64,000 nt of DNA from Pullilachnospira sp963929535 (lineage in GTDB: Bacteria; Bacillota; Clostridia; Lachnospirales; Lachnospiraceae): assembly GCA_963929535.1 (NCBI GenBank), contig CAWVIZ010000003.1, positions 124,001 through 188,000 on the forward strand, given 5' to 3'. Every line of letters starts with the position of its first letter. Position 1 is the first letter of the stretch. Under the pieces are notes generated by a model. That model did no database searches and was not told the origin of the DNA. It saw nothing but the letters and a program-made list of their open reading frames with translations. Below, one piece after another: positions 8,120 to 16,528 of the stretch. The position numbers and the translations under genes were made by a program.

Positions 8120-10210
8120 TCACTCACCCTGAGCCTCCAGCACAAAAATCTGATGGATCTCTATCTCCGGAAGCACCACGCAGGTATATCCCTGCTGCTT
8201 CTGTGTGTTCACCTGCCCTGGGGATGGACAGATCTGCCGGATGGTCCTGCTTTCCATCAGGCTGTCGGAGATCTTCAGGATTCCCGGTCTTATAGCAGGA
8301 GCATCGCCGTTGGTCTTTTCCGCCAGATTTGAGATAATATGGATGATAATATTTTCCCCCTGCCGGTAAGCGCTGTAAGAGATCGTTTCCCTGAAATCTG
8401 TCTCCAGAAAAATCTGCGGTTCTTCCAGACACGTTTTCAGAATTCCCGTAAACAGCTGTCTGTTCAGATTCAGCTGATACGTCTGGAACATGTCAAAGGC
8501 CACGTAGAAGCAGTTTCCTCTGCGCACCACTGCCGGAGCATCCTGAGCCTCCATGGAGGGAGGCGGGCACCACCAGTTTACCCAGGTTGTATCTGTCACC
8601 CGGGTGCAGGGAAGCATGATCTTCCCCATTCCCGCTCCTGTTGTGGGTTCAACCCTGTACTGGATATTTCCCATGGGAGGATAGGTGTCCGGAAGCTCCT
8701 GAAAGATCTCATCAGCATCCTTCTGCAGATAGCCGCCGTACTGCTGATCACTGCACTGGGAAAATTCTCCTTTATAGGAACATCCCAGAATGTCCGCCAG
8801 CGCGAAATCCTCCCGTCTGGAACCGTCTGTTTCATAAAGTCCGCATTCTCCTGCTGCCAGAAGACATCCGCCCCCATCCGTGAATTCTTTCAGAACAGTT
8901 TTCAGTTCCTCTGTTATACAGTACACGCCGGCCAGAATAATACACCGAAAGTTTTTGGCGGATTCTGCAGTCAGTTCCTGTTCCGGTACGATCTTCCAGC
9001 TGTATTTGGAATAATCACACAGAGCCATGGCCCCTTTCAGAGCGTCTTTGTGGAGATCCGGCTGTTTGTACCGGCCAATGGCGTTCATCACCACCTGAGA
9101 GCCTGATCTGGCCATACTGGAGGTTTCGCTCTGGATGATGGCAATATCCGCGATCACCTGCCGGTTCTGCAGAAGCTCCTCATACGTTTCCACCTCCCGG
9201 TAAACGCGTCCCACCTTTTTGGCCTCTGTGTGCTCCAGAGTTCCGTCTGTATGCTGGCTTCCGCTGTAGAAAAATACCCGGCATCCATTGGCCGCGATCT
9301 GGGCTCCCGCCAATTCATAAACCGCGTCCGGCCGGTAGTTGTACACCTCGGACACATCCCCGGGCCCCAGCTGCGGACAGGGCTGCCGGGAGGTATCCCT
9401 GGAGTATGCTGCCGAAAGCCAGTTTCCGGCCCACGGCTCTGTAAACTGATAGTCCAGAAGGTCCCGGATCCTCTTGGGATACAGCGCCGCAAAATTAATG
9501 GTCACCTTCAGTTCAGGATCAATCGATTTTACCGTGCGGAGCACATCCTGGAGCATTTCATAGGCGCAATCCTCCAGAAAACGGTTGACATCGCGTCCCT
9601 TTTCTCCGAAATCGAAGCAGATCCTCCCGTCCTTTACCACACTTTCCCCCTGGGGAAGTTCATAGCCGTAACGCTCCCGGAACTTTCTTCGGCAGTCCGG
9701 ACAGTAGCAGAGGCTTTTGCCGAAGATATCCAAAAACAGGCTGTCCGGATGATAGTTTCCTACGATCTCCTCCAATTGTTTCAGAACGTACGTCCGATAC
9801 CCTGTCTCATAACATGGCATTCCCCATTTTGCCGGGGCCATGGGATTCTTCAGGGTCACCGCATTCCCGTCCTTGTCGCGGATCGCCCATTCCGGATGCT
9901 GCATGGGAGCCAGCGTATCATACTCCAGACAATAATAGGCATTGAATTCTATATTATTTTTTCTGAGGATCCTGCTCACTTCACCGATATAATCAATGGA
10001 AAGACCAGGATGTTTTGTTCCCACGGCTGTATCATAATAGCTGTAGCCCCAATGATCCTTGGTATAGACCATCAGGCTGTTGATATTGGCCTCCTGATAG
10101 AACCGCTCATACTCCTCCATATCCAACCGTCCGAAATGGACGGTTGGCGGAGCCGGGGAATGATGATCGATCAGATAACCCCTGAATGATTTTTTAAATT
10201 TTTCCGACAT
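8120..10210 (-). CDS. Putative glycoside hydrolase with beta-galactosidase trimerisation-like domain
   Basis: About 696 residues, cytoplasmic (no signal peptide). The N-terminal part (about 1-400) looks like a TIM-barrel of the hypothetical glycosyl hydrolase type, with LFLDIFGKSLCYCPDCRRKF (Cys pair as in GH42-like enzymes). The middle (about 400-620) resembles the GH42 trimerisation domain. Substrate unknown; catalytic residues cannot be assigned by eye. The preceding gene's stop overlaps a GTG, but ATG at 10210 has AGGA at a better distance. It follows a solute-binding protein gene that has lost its signal peptide, so its transport partner is probably dead or elsewhere. Confidence 0.65.
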   Translation of the reverse strand: MSEKFKKSFRGYLIDHHSPAPPTVHFGRLDMEEYERFYQEANINSLMVYTKDHWGYSYYDTAVGTKHPGLSIDYIGEVSRILRKNNIEFNAYYCLEYDTLAPMQHPEWAIRDKDGNAVTLKNPMAPAKWGMPCYETGYRTYVLKQLEEIVGNYHPDSLFLDIFGKSLCYCPDCRRKFRERYGYELPQGESVVKDGRICFDFGEKGRDVNRFLEDCAYEMLQDVLRTVKSIDPELKVTINFAALYPKRIRDLLDYQFTEPWAGNWLSAAYSRDTSRQPCPQLGPGDVSEVYNYRPDAVYELAGAQIAANGCRVFFYSGSQHTDGTLEHTEAKKVGRVYREVETYEELLQNRQVIADIAIIQSETSSMARSGSQVVMNAIGRYKQPDLHKDALKGAMALCDYSKYSWKIVPEQELTAESAKNFRCIILAGVYCITEELKTVLKEFTDGGGCLLAAGECGLYETDGSRREDFALADILGCSYKGEFSQCSDQQYGGYLQKDADEIFQELPDTYPPMGNIQYRVEPTTGAGMGKIMLPCTRVTDTTWVNWWCPPPSMEAQDAPAVVRRGNCFYVAFDMFQTYQLNLNRQLFTGILKTCLEEPQIFLETDFRETISYSAYRQGENIIIHIISNLAEKTNGDAPAIRPGILKISDSLMESRTIRQICPSPGQVNTQKQQGYTCVVLPEIEIHQIFVLEAQGE

Positions 10211-10215
10211 TCTCA

Positions 10216-11718
10216 CTATTCCTCATTGTAAGAGCTGGCATCGTATGCATTCTGCAGGATCTCCACATAACGGTCTGTTTTTAATTTTGACAGACTATCC
10301 AGATAGCTGTCCCAATCTTTATCCAGATCCATCGCGCCTGTGATAAATTTCGCCGCGGACTGTTCCACATAATCCAGAAGGGGTCCCTTGATCTGGGCCA
10401 TTTCATCCAGATCCTCCTGAAGGATATATACATCCGGCAGATATTCTTCCGGCTGATGTCCCTCATATTTATTTTTTGTCTCCTGGTACATCATTGCCTC
10501 AAAGCCTTCTGTGGTCCCGATTTCTCCAGCCACTTCTGACAGACGGTAATTTTCTGTCACGGCTCCCACAGCCATTCCCTGCCATACCACATTCTGTACA
10601 TCATCAAAACTTCTCAGTCTCTGCCACTGGGCCTGCTCACCGTTGATTCCCAGAACGCCTTCTGCCGGTTTCTCCCATTCTTCCCCTTCACGGCCTTCAT
10701 TGGCACGGCGTGTGCCCGCCTCTGAATACAGATAATCGATCCATTTGATGGTCTCTATGGGATGCTTATTGGCGTTGGTGATGGCAAAGGCTCCCTGGGT
10801 CAGTCCCACCGGATTATATGCGGTGTAGCATACTCCATCCGGTCCGGTAAGCGGCGGCACTGCCGCATATTCCGCCATTCTCTCGGATCCCATCTGGGTA
10901 AATGCCGTGGGAGCTCCTGCCGCGCCCACACCGATCAGACAATCCTCACTCATTCCCACCTGCTTATACTGGTCGCCAGGCTGAGTAAATGCCGCCTGGT
11001 CGATCAATCCCTGCTCATACAGGCTGGCGATCCACCTGAGTCCTTCCCGGTACTCCTCTTTGTCCGGAACAAATTCCACCTTTCCGTCCTTCATCTGTAC
11101 CCTGTAGGATTCCTCCTGTCCATCGTTGTAAATAAACGCGTTCAGCAGAAAATCCTCTACTCCTGTATTCCATCCCGTAATGGCTCCTGAAAGCGGAATC
11201 TCGTCAGCAACTCCGTTTCCATTGGGATCCTGGGTTTTAAATGCTTTCAGCACTTCTTCAAATTCCTCTGTGGTGGTGGGCATGTCCAGATTTAATTTTT
11301 CCAGCCATGTGGTATTGATCCACAGCTTCTGTCCCATGGTCACATGATATGCCTCGTTGATCTGGGGCAGCGCATAGATATTGCCGTCCGGAGCAGTGAT
11401 GGCAGGTCTGAGCCAGTCGATCTCCTCCAGCAGCTTCTTAAATTCCACGCTGTACTTGTCGATCAGATCGTTTAAGGGGATCAGCACCCCCTGCTCTCCG
11501 TACATCATCTGCTCTTCCTTGGTGATCCCTGCGCTTAAAAGCACATCCGGATAATCTCCGCTGGCAAACAGGATATTCCGCTTTTCGTCCAACCCGTCTT
11601 CTGTACAGGTCTGCCAGGTAATGTGGACATTGGTGAGCTCTTCCAGCTCTTTGGTGAACAGATTGGTATCCAGATCTTCCACAGTAGCCGGTTTTGCCGC
11701 GAATACTGTCAGATCCAC
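10216..11718 (-). pseudogene. Extracellular solute-binding protein, 5'-truncated (no signal peptide)
   Basis: Family-1 sugar ABC binding protein by sequence (ELEELTNVHITWQ, LFASGDYPDVLL, IDWLRPAITAPDGNIYALP). It runs from about 25-60 residues into a normal protein to a normal C-terminus. The frame opens at a GTG only eight codons after an in-frame stop. There is no lipoprotein signal peptide, no lipobox Cys and no clear ribosome site, so the protein could not reach the membrane. Permease genes that usually follow are absent. The upstream 290 bases hold palindromes rather than the missing 5' end. I infer a truncated remnant; a cytoplasmic product is possible but unlikely to work in transport. 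Confidence 0.7.
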
Positions 11719-11734
11719 CTTCTGATCAGAAACG

Positions 11735-11975
11735 GGAAATTATCCCGTTAAACAATTGCAGATTTCCGGAAAACTACAGGATCCTGGACAGTTGACGGAT
11801 AAACTGTTGCCAGGATCCGAAACGGATCCTGATCTCAGGCTGCCGCGCAAAACGCCTGGATCCCACGCTTACCGGTATCCGGCAGAATGGGACCAGGCGT
11901 CCATCTGGCTGCGGTTTTTATACAGGAAAGCACTGCCCTTCAGCATAGATCCGGCAGAATGCCGTTTGCTGAAGT
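11735..11975. repeat. Cluster of palindromes between truncated binding protein and dehydrogenase
   Basis: Three hairpins occur in a gene-free stretch. AACGGGA/TCCCGTT is near 11735. GGATCCTGG with CCAGGATCC, plus inner ACAGTT/AACTGT, is about 11779-11820. CTTCAGCA/TGCTGAAG with an inner CGGCA/TGCCG is about 11939-11975 and could terminate the dehydrogenase gene. The short phrase ATCCGGCAGAATG occurs twice. No coding sequence is seen. Confidence 0.55.
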
Positions 11976-12004
11976 CTCTGCGGCAGTTCGGCCTCAGAGC
12001 CTCC

Positions 12005-13051
12005 TCAGTGGATCTTCACCACGGCTTTCACAATATCCGCTTTATTCTTTACACTGGAATCCATGGCATTCTGAATATCATCCAGATCAAAGACATTGGT
12101 CACGATACCTTTCAGATCCACTTTTCCCTCCGCTACAGCCTCGATGGCCAGCGGATAAATATGGCGGTAGCGGAAGATGGTTTTAAATGTCAGCTCCTTA
12201 TCCAGCGCCTTGCTCATGGGCAGCGTCATCTCCCCGGATTTGCTGTAGCCCACCAGAACGATGTTGGAACCTTTTTTCACCACGTCGATGGCCTGGCGGG
12301 CGGTGATTTCCGTGCCGGCCGTCTCGATGGCCAGATCACAGCCTGCGCCGCCGGTCAGCTGACGGATCCTCTCCTCCACGTCTTCCTTTGCCCCGTTGAT
12401 CACCGCCGTAGCTCCCAGCTCCATGGCTTTCTCCAGACGCTTGTCCATGATGTCCACCACATAGACGTTGGATACGCCCCGGGCTTTCAGTGCCATCATA
12501 CTCACCAGGCCGATACAGCCTGCGCCGAATACCACCGCTTTCTGACCTGCATGGGCATCGCCCTGGATGGCGGCGTGGAATCCCACGGCAAGAGGTTCGA
12601 TCAGCGCGCCTTCCATGGTGCTCACATTATCCGGCAGTTTGAAGCAGAGACCCGCTTCATGAGCCACATATTCCTGGAACACACCGTCCACCGGCGGGGT
12701 GGCAAAAAAGATCACGTCCGGACAGAGATTGTATCTTCCTGTTTTGCAGAATTCACAGTGACCGCAGGTTTTACCGGGTTCCAGAGCCACCCGGTCTCCC
12801 ACCTTCAGATGGGTTACGGCCTTTCCCACTTCCACCACCACACCTCCGGGCTCATGACCCAGGACAAAGGGCGGCTCCACCACCTTGTCTCCGATAGCCC
12901 CGGTCTCGTAGTAATGCATATCCGATCCGCAGATTCCCACATAATCCAGCTTTACCAGCACCTCATCCTCTTTGGGCTGCGGAATAGGGCGCTCTTCAAA
13001 TCCCATCTTCCCGATTCCCAGCATCACAGCAACTTTCATCATTCCTTCCAT
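12005..13051 (-). CDS. Zinc-dependent medium-chain dehydrogenase, sorbitol/L-iditol dehydrogenase-like
   Basis: NAD(P)-linked polyol or alcohol dehydrogenase, about 348 residues (family length). The catalytic zinc site includes CGSDMHYYETG and GHEPGGVVVEVG. The structural zinc cysteines are CGHCEFCKTGRYNLC. The Rossmann domain has VFGAGCIGLVSMMALKARG, and Asp in VVDIMDK suggests NAD preference. The start at 13051 has GGGAGG 8 bases upstream; the open frame extends 31 codons further without a ribosome site. The ROK regulator upstream on the same strand may control it. The exact substrate is not known. Confidence 0.85.
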   Translation of the reverse strand: MEGMMKVAVMLGIGKMGFEERPIPQPKEDEVLVKLDYVGICGSDMHYYETGAIGDKVVEPPFVLGHEPGGVVVEVGKAVTHLKVGDRVALEPGKTCGHCEFCKTGRYNLCPDVIFFATPPVDGVFQEYVAHEAGLCFKLPDNVSTMEGALIEPLAVGFHAAIQGDAHAGQKAVVFGAGCIGLVSMMALKARGVSNVYVVDIMDKRLEKAMELGATAVINGAKEDVEERIRQLTGGAGCDLAIETAGTEITARQAIDVVKKGSNIVLVGYSKSGEMTLPMSKALDKELTFKTIFRYRHIYPLAIEAVAEGKVDLKGIVTNVFDLDDIQNAMDSSVKNKADIVKAVVKIH

Positions 13052-13157
13052 CTGTTCAGCCTCCCATTTACTTTTATAAAGTCTTTTATTTAAGTCCATT
13101 AAAGCACGTTCACTCCCGGCTGTCAACCGTATTTCTCCAAACAACCGCGGCTCTGGT

Positions 13158-13192
13158 AACAGTTCAGCCTTCCGGCTTCACTGTCAGGCAGT
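13158..13192. repeat. Half copy of the AGTTCAGCCTTCC repeat family
   Basis: AACAGTTCAGCCTTCCGGC lies between the dehydrogenase and the ROK gene. It matches the left end of the full palindromic copies at 36787-36875 and 50459-50598, without an obvious matching right end. Confidence 0.5.
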
Positions 13193-13198
13193 GCGGCA

Positions 13199-14302
13199 TT
13201 ACAGTTCTTCCCAGAATTGGTCCATCAGCTGTCTGGCAGCGCCCACTGCCGCTGCCTCTTTTCCCCTTCTTCCGAACCGAAGATAGCCGCCGTCCATATC
13301 GAACAGATTCCACTGCGCCATCTTCTCCTCCAGCCTGTCTCTGTATTCTGCCAGGCAGCTGCCCACGTAGCCTCCCAGAACAATGTCACAGTCGTAAGCC
13401 ATCCGCAGATTCGTAACAGCCAGCGCCAGATTCTCCAGATATTCTTCCCAGGCCTCTTCCGCCCGCTCTTCACGCCTCTCCAGAGCCTCAAAAAAATCCT
13501 CCAGCTGTTCCCATCGATCCCCGCACAGGGCTTTGGCGGAGCAGTAAGCGTCCACGCAGCCCCGCTTTCCGCAATAGCATCTGCGCCCTCCCGGCACCAG
13601 GACCATATGGCCAAATTCCCCTGCCCGGAAATGATCCCCCATATGAACGGACTCGTTCATATACATGGCCCCTCCCACTGTATTGCTGAGAGACAGATAG
13701 ACCGCATTGCGGGCCTCCCCGTGAAGCTCTCCGTAAGCCGCGCTGTTGGCGTCATTCCAGAATCTTACCGGACAGTCCAGCATTTCTGCCACCGGCCGCA
13801 GATCCATCTGCTCCAGCCGCAATACATGAGAACGCAGGATCATCTGCCGTTCCGGATCCACGATACAGGGCAGAGACATTCCCACCCCCAGAAATTTTTC
13901 CGGGGAAATCCCTTCCCTCTTCCGAAAGCCGCGGACCGCCTCCGCCAGCTCCTTCCAGTACGCCTCTGTGTTCACAAACCGCTTCCGGATTCGTTCAGCA
14001 GCCGCCTTTTCTCCTCTGCCGTCCAACAGCACAAAGCTCTGATGGCGTTCCGTGACGTCCACCCCCACCGCATAATGGAAATCTCTTCTCACAGAAATCT
14101 GCTTGGCCTTCCTTCCGCCTGTGGACTGGTACTCTCCCGACTCCTCCAGGATCTGCTCCCGGATCAGTCCGCCCACGCACTGGAGGACTGTAGGCATACT
14201 GAGTCCCAGCTCTCTGCTGATCTCCTGCTTGGAGGTCTTTCCCCGGTGATAGATAAACGCTCCTATCTTTCCGCGGCTATCCTGTCTTCCTCTGCTTCCC
14301 AT
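13199..14302 (-). CDS. ROK-family transcriptional regulator
   Basis: Sugar-responsive repressor or activator. An N-terminal winged helix (KTSKQEISRELGLSMPTVLQ) is followed by a ROK sugar-kinase-like domain. The ROK zinc motif CYCGKRGCVDAYC is present, as are GVGMSLPCIVDP and WNDANSAAYGE. It lacks a full kinase ATP motif, as is usual for regulators of this family. The start is uncertain: 14302 has GAGGGA 8 bases upstream and gives 367 residues, while the frame is open to 14383. It lies upstream of the dehydrogenase and divergent from the membrane protein gene, either of which may be its target. Confidence 0.82.
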   Translation of the reverse strand: MGSRGRQDSRGKIGAFIYHRGKTSKQEISRELGLSMPTVLQCVGGLIREQILEESGEYQSTGGRKAKQISVRRDFHYAVGVDVTERHQSFVLLDGRGEKAAAERIRKRFVNTEAYWKELAEAVRGFRKREGISPEKFLGVGMSLPCIVDPERQMILRSHVLRLEQMDLRPVAEMLDCPVRFWNDANSAAYGELHGEARNAVYLSLSNTVGGAMYMNESVHMGDHFRAGEFGHMVLVPGGRRCYCGKRGCVDAYCSAKALCGDRWEQLEDFFEALERREERAEEAWEEYLENLALAVTNLRMAYDCDIVLGGYVGSCLAEYRDRLEEKMAQWNLFDMDGGYLRFGRRGKEAAAVGAARQLMDQFWEEL

Positions 14303-14486
14303 CTGTGCTTCCCTCATGCTTTCCCGTAGTTTAATCCGTTCCGGCTGCTCCTTCCGGGCTCCGCGCTCCCGGCCCAGCGTCATCCCCCGATCAGCCGTTT
14401 CCTTCCTCTATCATACACCGGCAGCCAGACAGCCGCAACCCTCCGGATCCCCTCTCCTGTATATCCGCCAAATCCCTCTTCTCATA

Positions 14487-14515
14487 TTGCAGGAAGTGCC
14501 TTTTTTCGCTATAAT
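14487..14515 (+). promoter_or_regulatory. Sigma-A promoter of the membrane protein gene
   Basis: TTGCAG (14487-14492), 17-base spacer, TATAAT (14510-14515). The predicted transcript has a GC-rich leader of about 110 bases that can fold (GGCAGCCGG...CCGGC) before the gene at 14630. Confidence 0.75.
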
Positions 14516-14629
14516 CAATACAGCATTGGTGCAGTTGGGCCATCGGCAGCCGGTATAGCCGACGGAGCCAGGCCCCGCCGGCCCAGCTGGCATCCGGCAT
14601 TTGCAAGTATTGATATGAGGAGGTTGATT

Positions 14630-16255
14630 ATGAAACATTTTTACAGAGAATATATACGGCCCCGCCGGCAGATACTTTTTACCGGTCTTCTGGTGCTGCT
14701 GACAGCCCTCAGATTTTTTCTGTTTCTCCAGACGCCTCTGGCTGGAATGGCTCTGGAGGACAGCGAAGACTGGAATCTCCTTTGGCACGCCTGGAACCTG
14801 GAGCAGGGCGGATGGCTGGGAGCCTACAACGAATACACCCTGAGTCTTGGGATTGCCTTTCCGTTTTTTGTACTGCTGTGCAGGAAACTGTGCATTCCCT
14901 TCATGCTGGGAACGGCACTGCTGTATACCGGCAGCATCCTCGTATTCCTGCGCGCCTTTAAGCCGCTGTTTCCTTCCCGAAAGGTACGGGGCTTTCTGTA
15001 TCTCTTTCTTCTGTACTCACCGGTGATGCTTACCGCTTCCACCGCCCAGAGAGCCTGGGACCTGACTCTGGTTCCTTCGCTGATCCTTCTGATGCTGTCT
15101 CTGGGAATGGGACTGTACCGCCGGAGAAATGAAAATTTTATCCTCTGGTCTGCGGGCCTGGGACTGGTCTTTGCATTCTTCTGGTTTCTCCGGAGGGACA
15201 ACTGGTGGACTCTCCCCTTCCTGCTGCTTTTTCTGGGAGCCACAGGGCTGTCCGTACTCCGGAGCAGGGCGCCCAAGGCAGGACTGCGGACAGCCTGCCT
15301 GCTGCTGCCGCTTGTGATCACTCTGGCCGGGGGCCTGGGGATCTCCCTGTTGAATCTGCATTACTATGATACCTTCCGGGCCTTTGAGACGGCGGACACA
15401 GATGAGGAACCCGCCGCACAGGCTCCTTCTCCCGGACAGCTCCTGAAGGATACGGCTTATGTGGCACTGAACCTGTCCACCAGCCAGACTGCCTGGATCG
15501 ACACCTACACGGGACAGGGAGAGGCAGACCAGCTGCGTTTTCTGGAAAGCATGACCGGAAGCCAGGTGATCTATCCCAATCCGGAGCCGCTGTCCATCCG
15601 GGGGTGGGCTTTTCCCACAGATGACAGTGATTTCCTGGAGGTAGCTGTCACCGATGAAAATGATCAGGCCGTTGCCTATGCCGAATATGAGAACAGCGAG
15701 GATGTCTTTGTGGAATATCCGGAATACGCCTCATCCCGGGTATGCCGTTTTACCATCACGGCTCCCGTAACCACCCTGGACGGCTATTCCCTCACCATCT
15801 ATCTGAATGGGGAGATCGCTGATCAGTATCCGCTGGCTTATCAGGCTGTGGAAGGGGATGACTACTATCTGTTCCTGGAGGACGTGGGAATTTATCAGGA
15901 TCCGGTGCAGTTTTCTTCTCAGCGGGCCGCTGTTTTTTCCCAGCGGGCGCTGTTTCTGTATAAGATCCTCTCCATTCCGCTGACAGCTCTGGCCGCGGCA
16001 GGATATCTCCTGCTCCTGGCGCTGAACATCTCCGGAAGATCCCGCCAAAAAGGACAGCTTCTCTTCCTTACAGGAACCGGTCTGACCGCTCTTCTGGGAA
16101 TTTTTCTGTCCTGCCTGCGTTACGTACCCGCCGGAAAAAATCCTGCGGATTACTGCCAGGGTCCCTGGATGCTGATCCAGATATTCATCCTCTGCAGTAT
16201 CTGCTGGGCTCTCAGGAATATTCCCGGAAAAAGAAAACGGGCCAGGCTCCACTGA
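14630..16255 (+). CDS. Polytopic membrane protein of unknown function
   Basis: 541 residues. About eight hydrophobic segments lie in the first 240 residues, then a soluble, probably extracytoplasmic domain (about 250-430) rich in Asp, Glu and Tyr, then two or three more membrane segments at the C-terminus. The arrangement recalls glycosyltransferase-like or O-antigen-processing membrane proteins, but no diagnostic motif is seen and I do not assign a function. GAGGAGG is 6 bases before the chosen ATG; an ATG 15 bases earlier lacks spacing. It is transcribed alone from a clear promoter and followed by a dispersed repeat and a terminator shared with galT. Confidence 0.8.
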   Translation: MKHFYREYIRPRRQILFTGLLVLLTALRFFLFLQTPLAGMALEDSEDWNLLWHAWNLEQGGWLGAYNEYTLSLGIAFPFFVLLCRKLCIPFMLGTALLYTGSILVFLRAFKPLFPSRKVRGFLYLFLLYSPVMLTASTAQRAWDLTLVPSLILLMLSLGMGLYRRRNENFILWSAGLGLVFAFFWFLRRDNWWTLPFLLLFLGATGLSVLRSRAPKAGLRTACLLLPLVITLAGGLGISLLNLHYYDTFRAFETADTDEEPAAQAPSPGQLLKDTAYVALNLSTSQTAWIDTYTGQGEADQLRFLESMTGSQVIYPNPEPLSIRGWAFPTDDSDFLEVAVTDENDQAVAYAEYENSEDVFVEYPEYASSRVCRFTITAPVTTLDGYSLTIYLNGEIADQYPLAYQAVEGDDYYLFLEDVGIYQDPVQFSSQRAAVFSQRALFLYKILSIPLTALAAAGYLLLLALNISGRSRQKGQLLFLTGTGLTALLGIFLSCLRYVPAGKNPADYCQGPWMLIQIFILCSICWALRNIPGKRKRARLH

Positions 16256-16263
16256 CCATCCTT

Positions 16264-16412
16264 CCGGATCGGATAAGGGAAGTCTCTTCTCCCTATCCGA
16301 TCCCTGCGATACCGGGGCCGCTCACGGGGAAGCCGTTCGCTGTCCGCTGCCCGGCAAATATCCGCTCATGCTGGCATAGCGGCTGCTGGCTGTCTGCCGG
16401 ACGTATCCCGAA
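16264..16412. repeat. Dispersed structured repeat, copy A
   Basis: About 150 bases starting GATCGGATAAGGG and containing TGCCCGGCAAATATCCGCTC and ATGCTGGCATAGCGGCTG. It aligns along its whole length, at roughly 80% by eye, with copy B at 45241-45378. Internal palindromes include CGGATA-AGGGA...TCCCTATCCG. It sits between convergent genes. Confidence 0.7.
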
Positions 16413-16480
16413 AAACAGCCGGGACGGCGTATCCGGCGCCTTTCTTACAGGCGTCCCGATACACCGTCCCGGCTGTAAAT
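16411..16480 (-). terminator. Terminator of the galactoside operon (after galT)
   Basis: A perfect 13-bp stem, ACAGCCGGGACGG (16415-16427) with CCGTCCCGGCTGT (16464-16476), has further inner pairing. On the minus strand it is followed by TTTTT. It also faces the membrane protein gene. Confidence 0.8.
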
Positions 16481-16528
16481 TTTACAACAAATTCCCTTTG
16501 GCTTCCCTGCCGGAAACAGCTGCTCCTC

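Noticed and set aside
12005..13144. 31-codon N-terminal extension of the sorbitol-type dehydrogenase
   Set aside because: The normal family N-terminus begins at 13051 with a strong ribosome site, and the extension is not conserved-looking.
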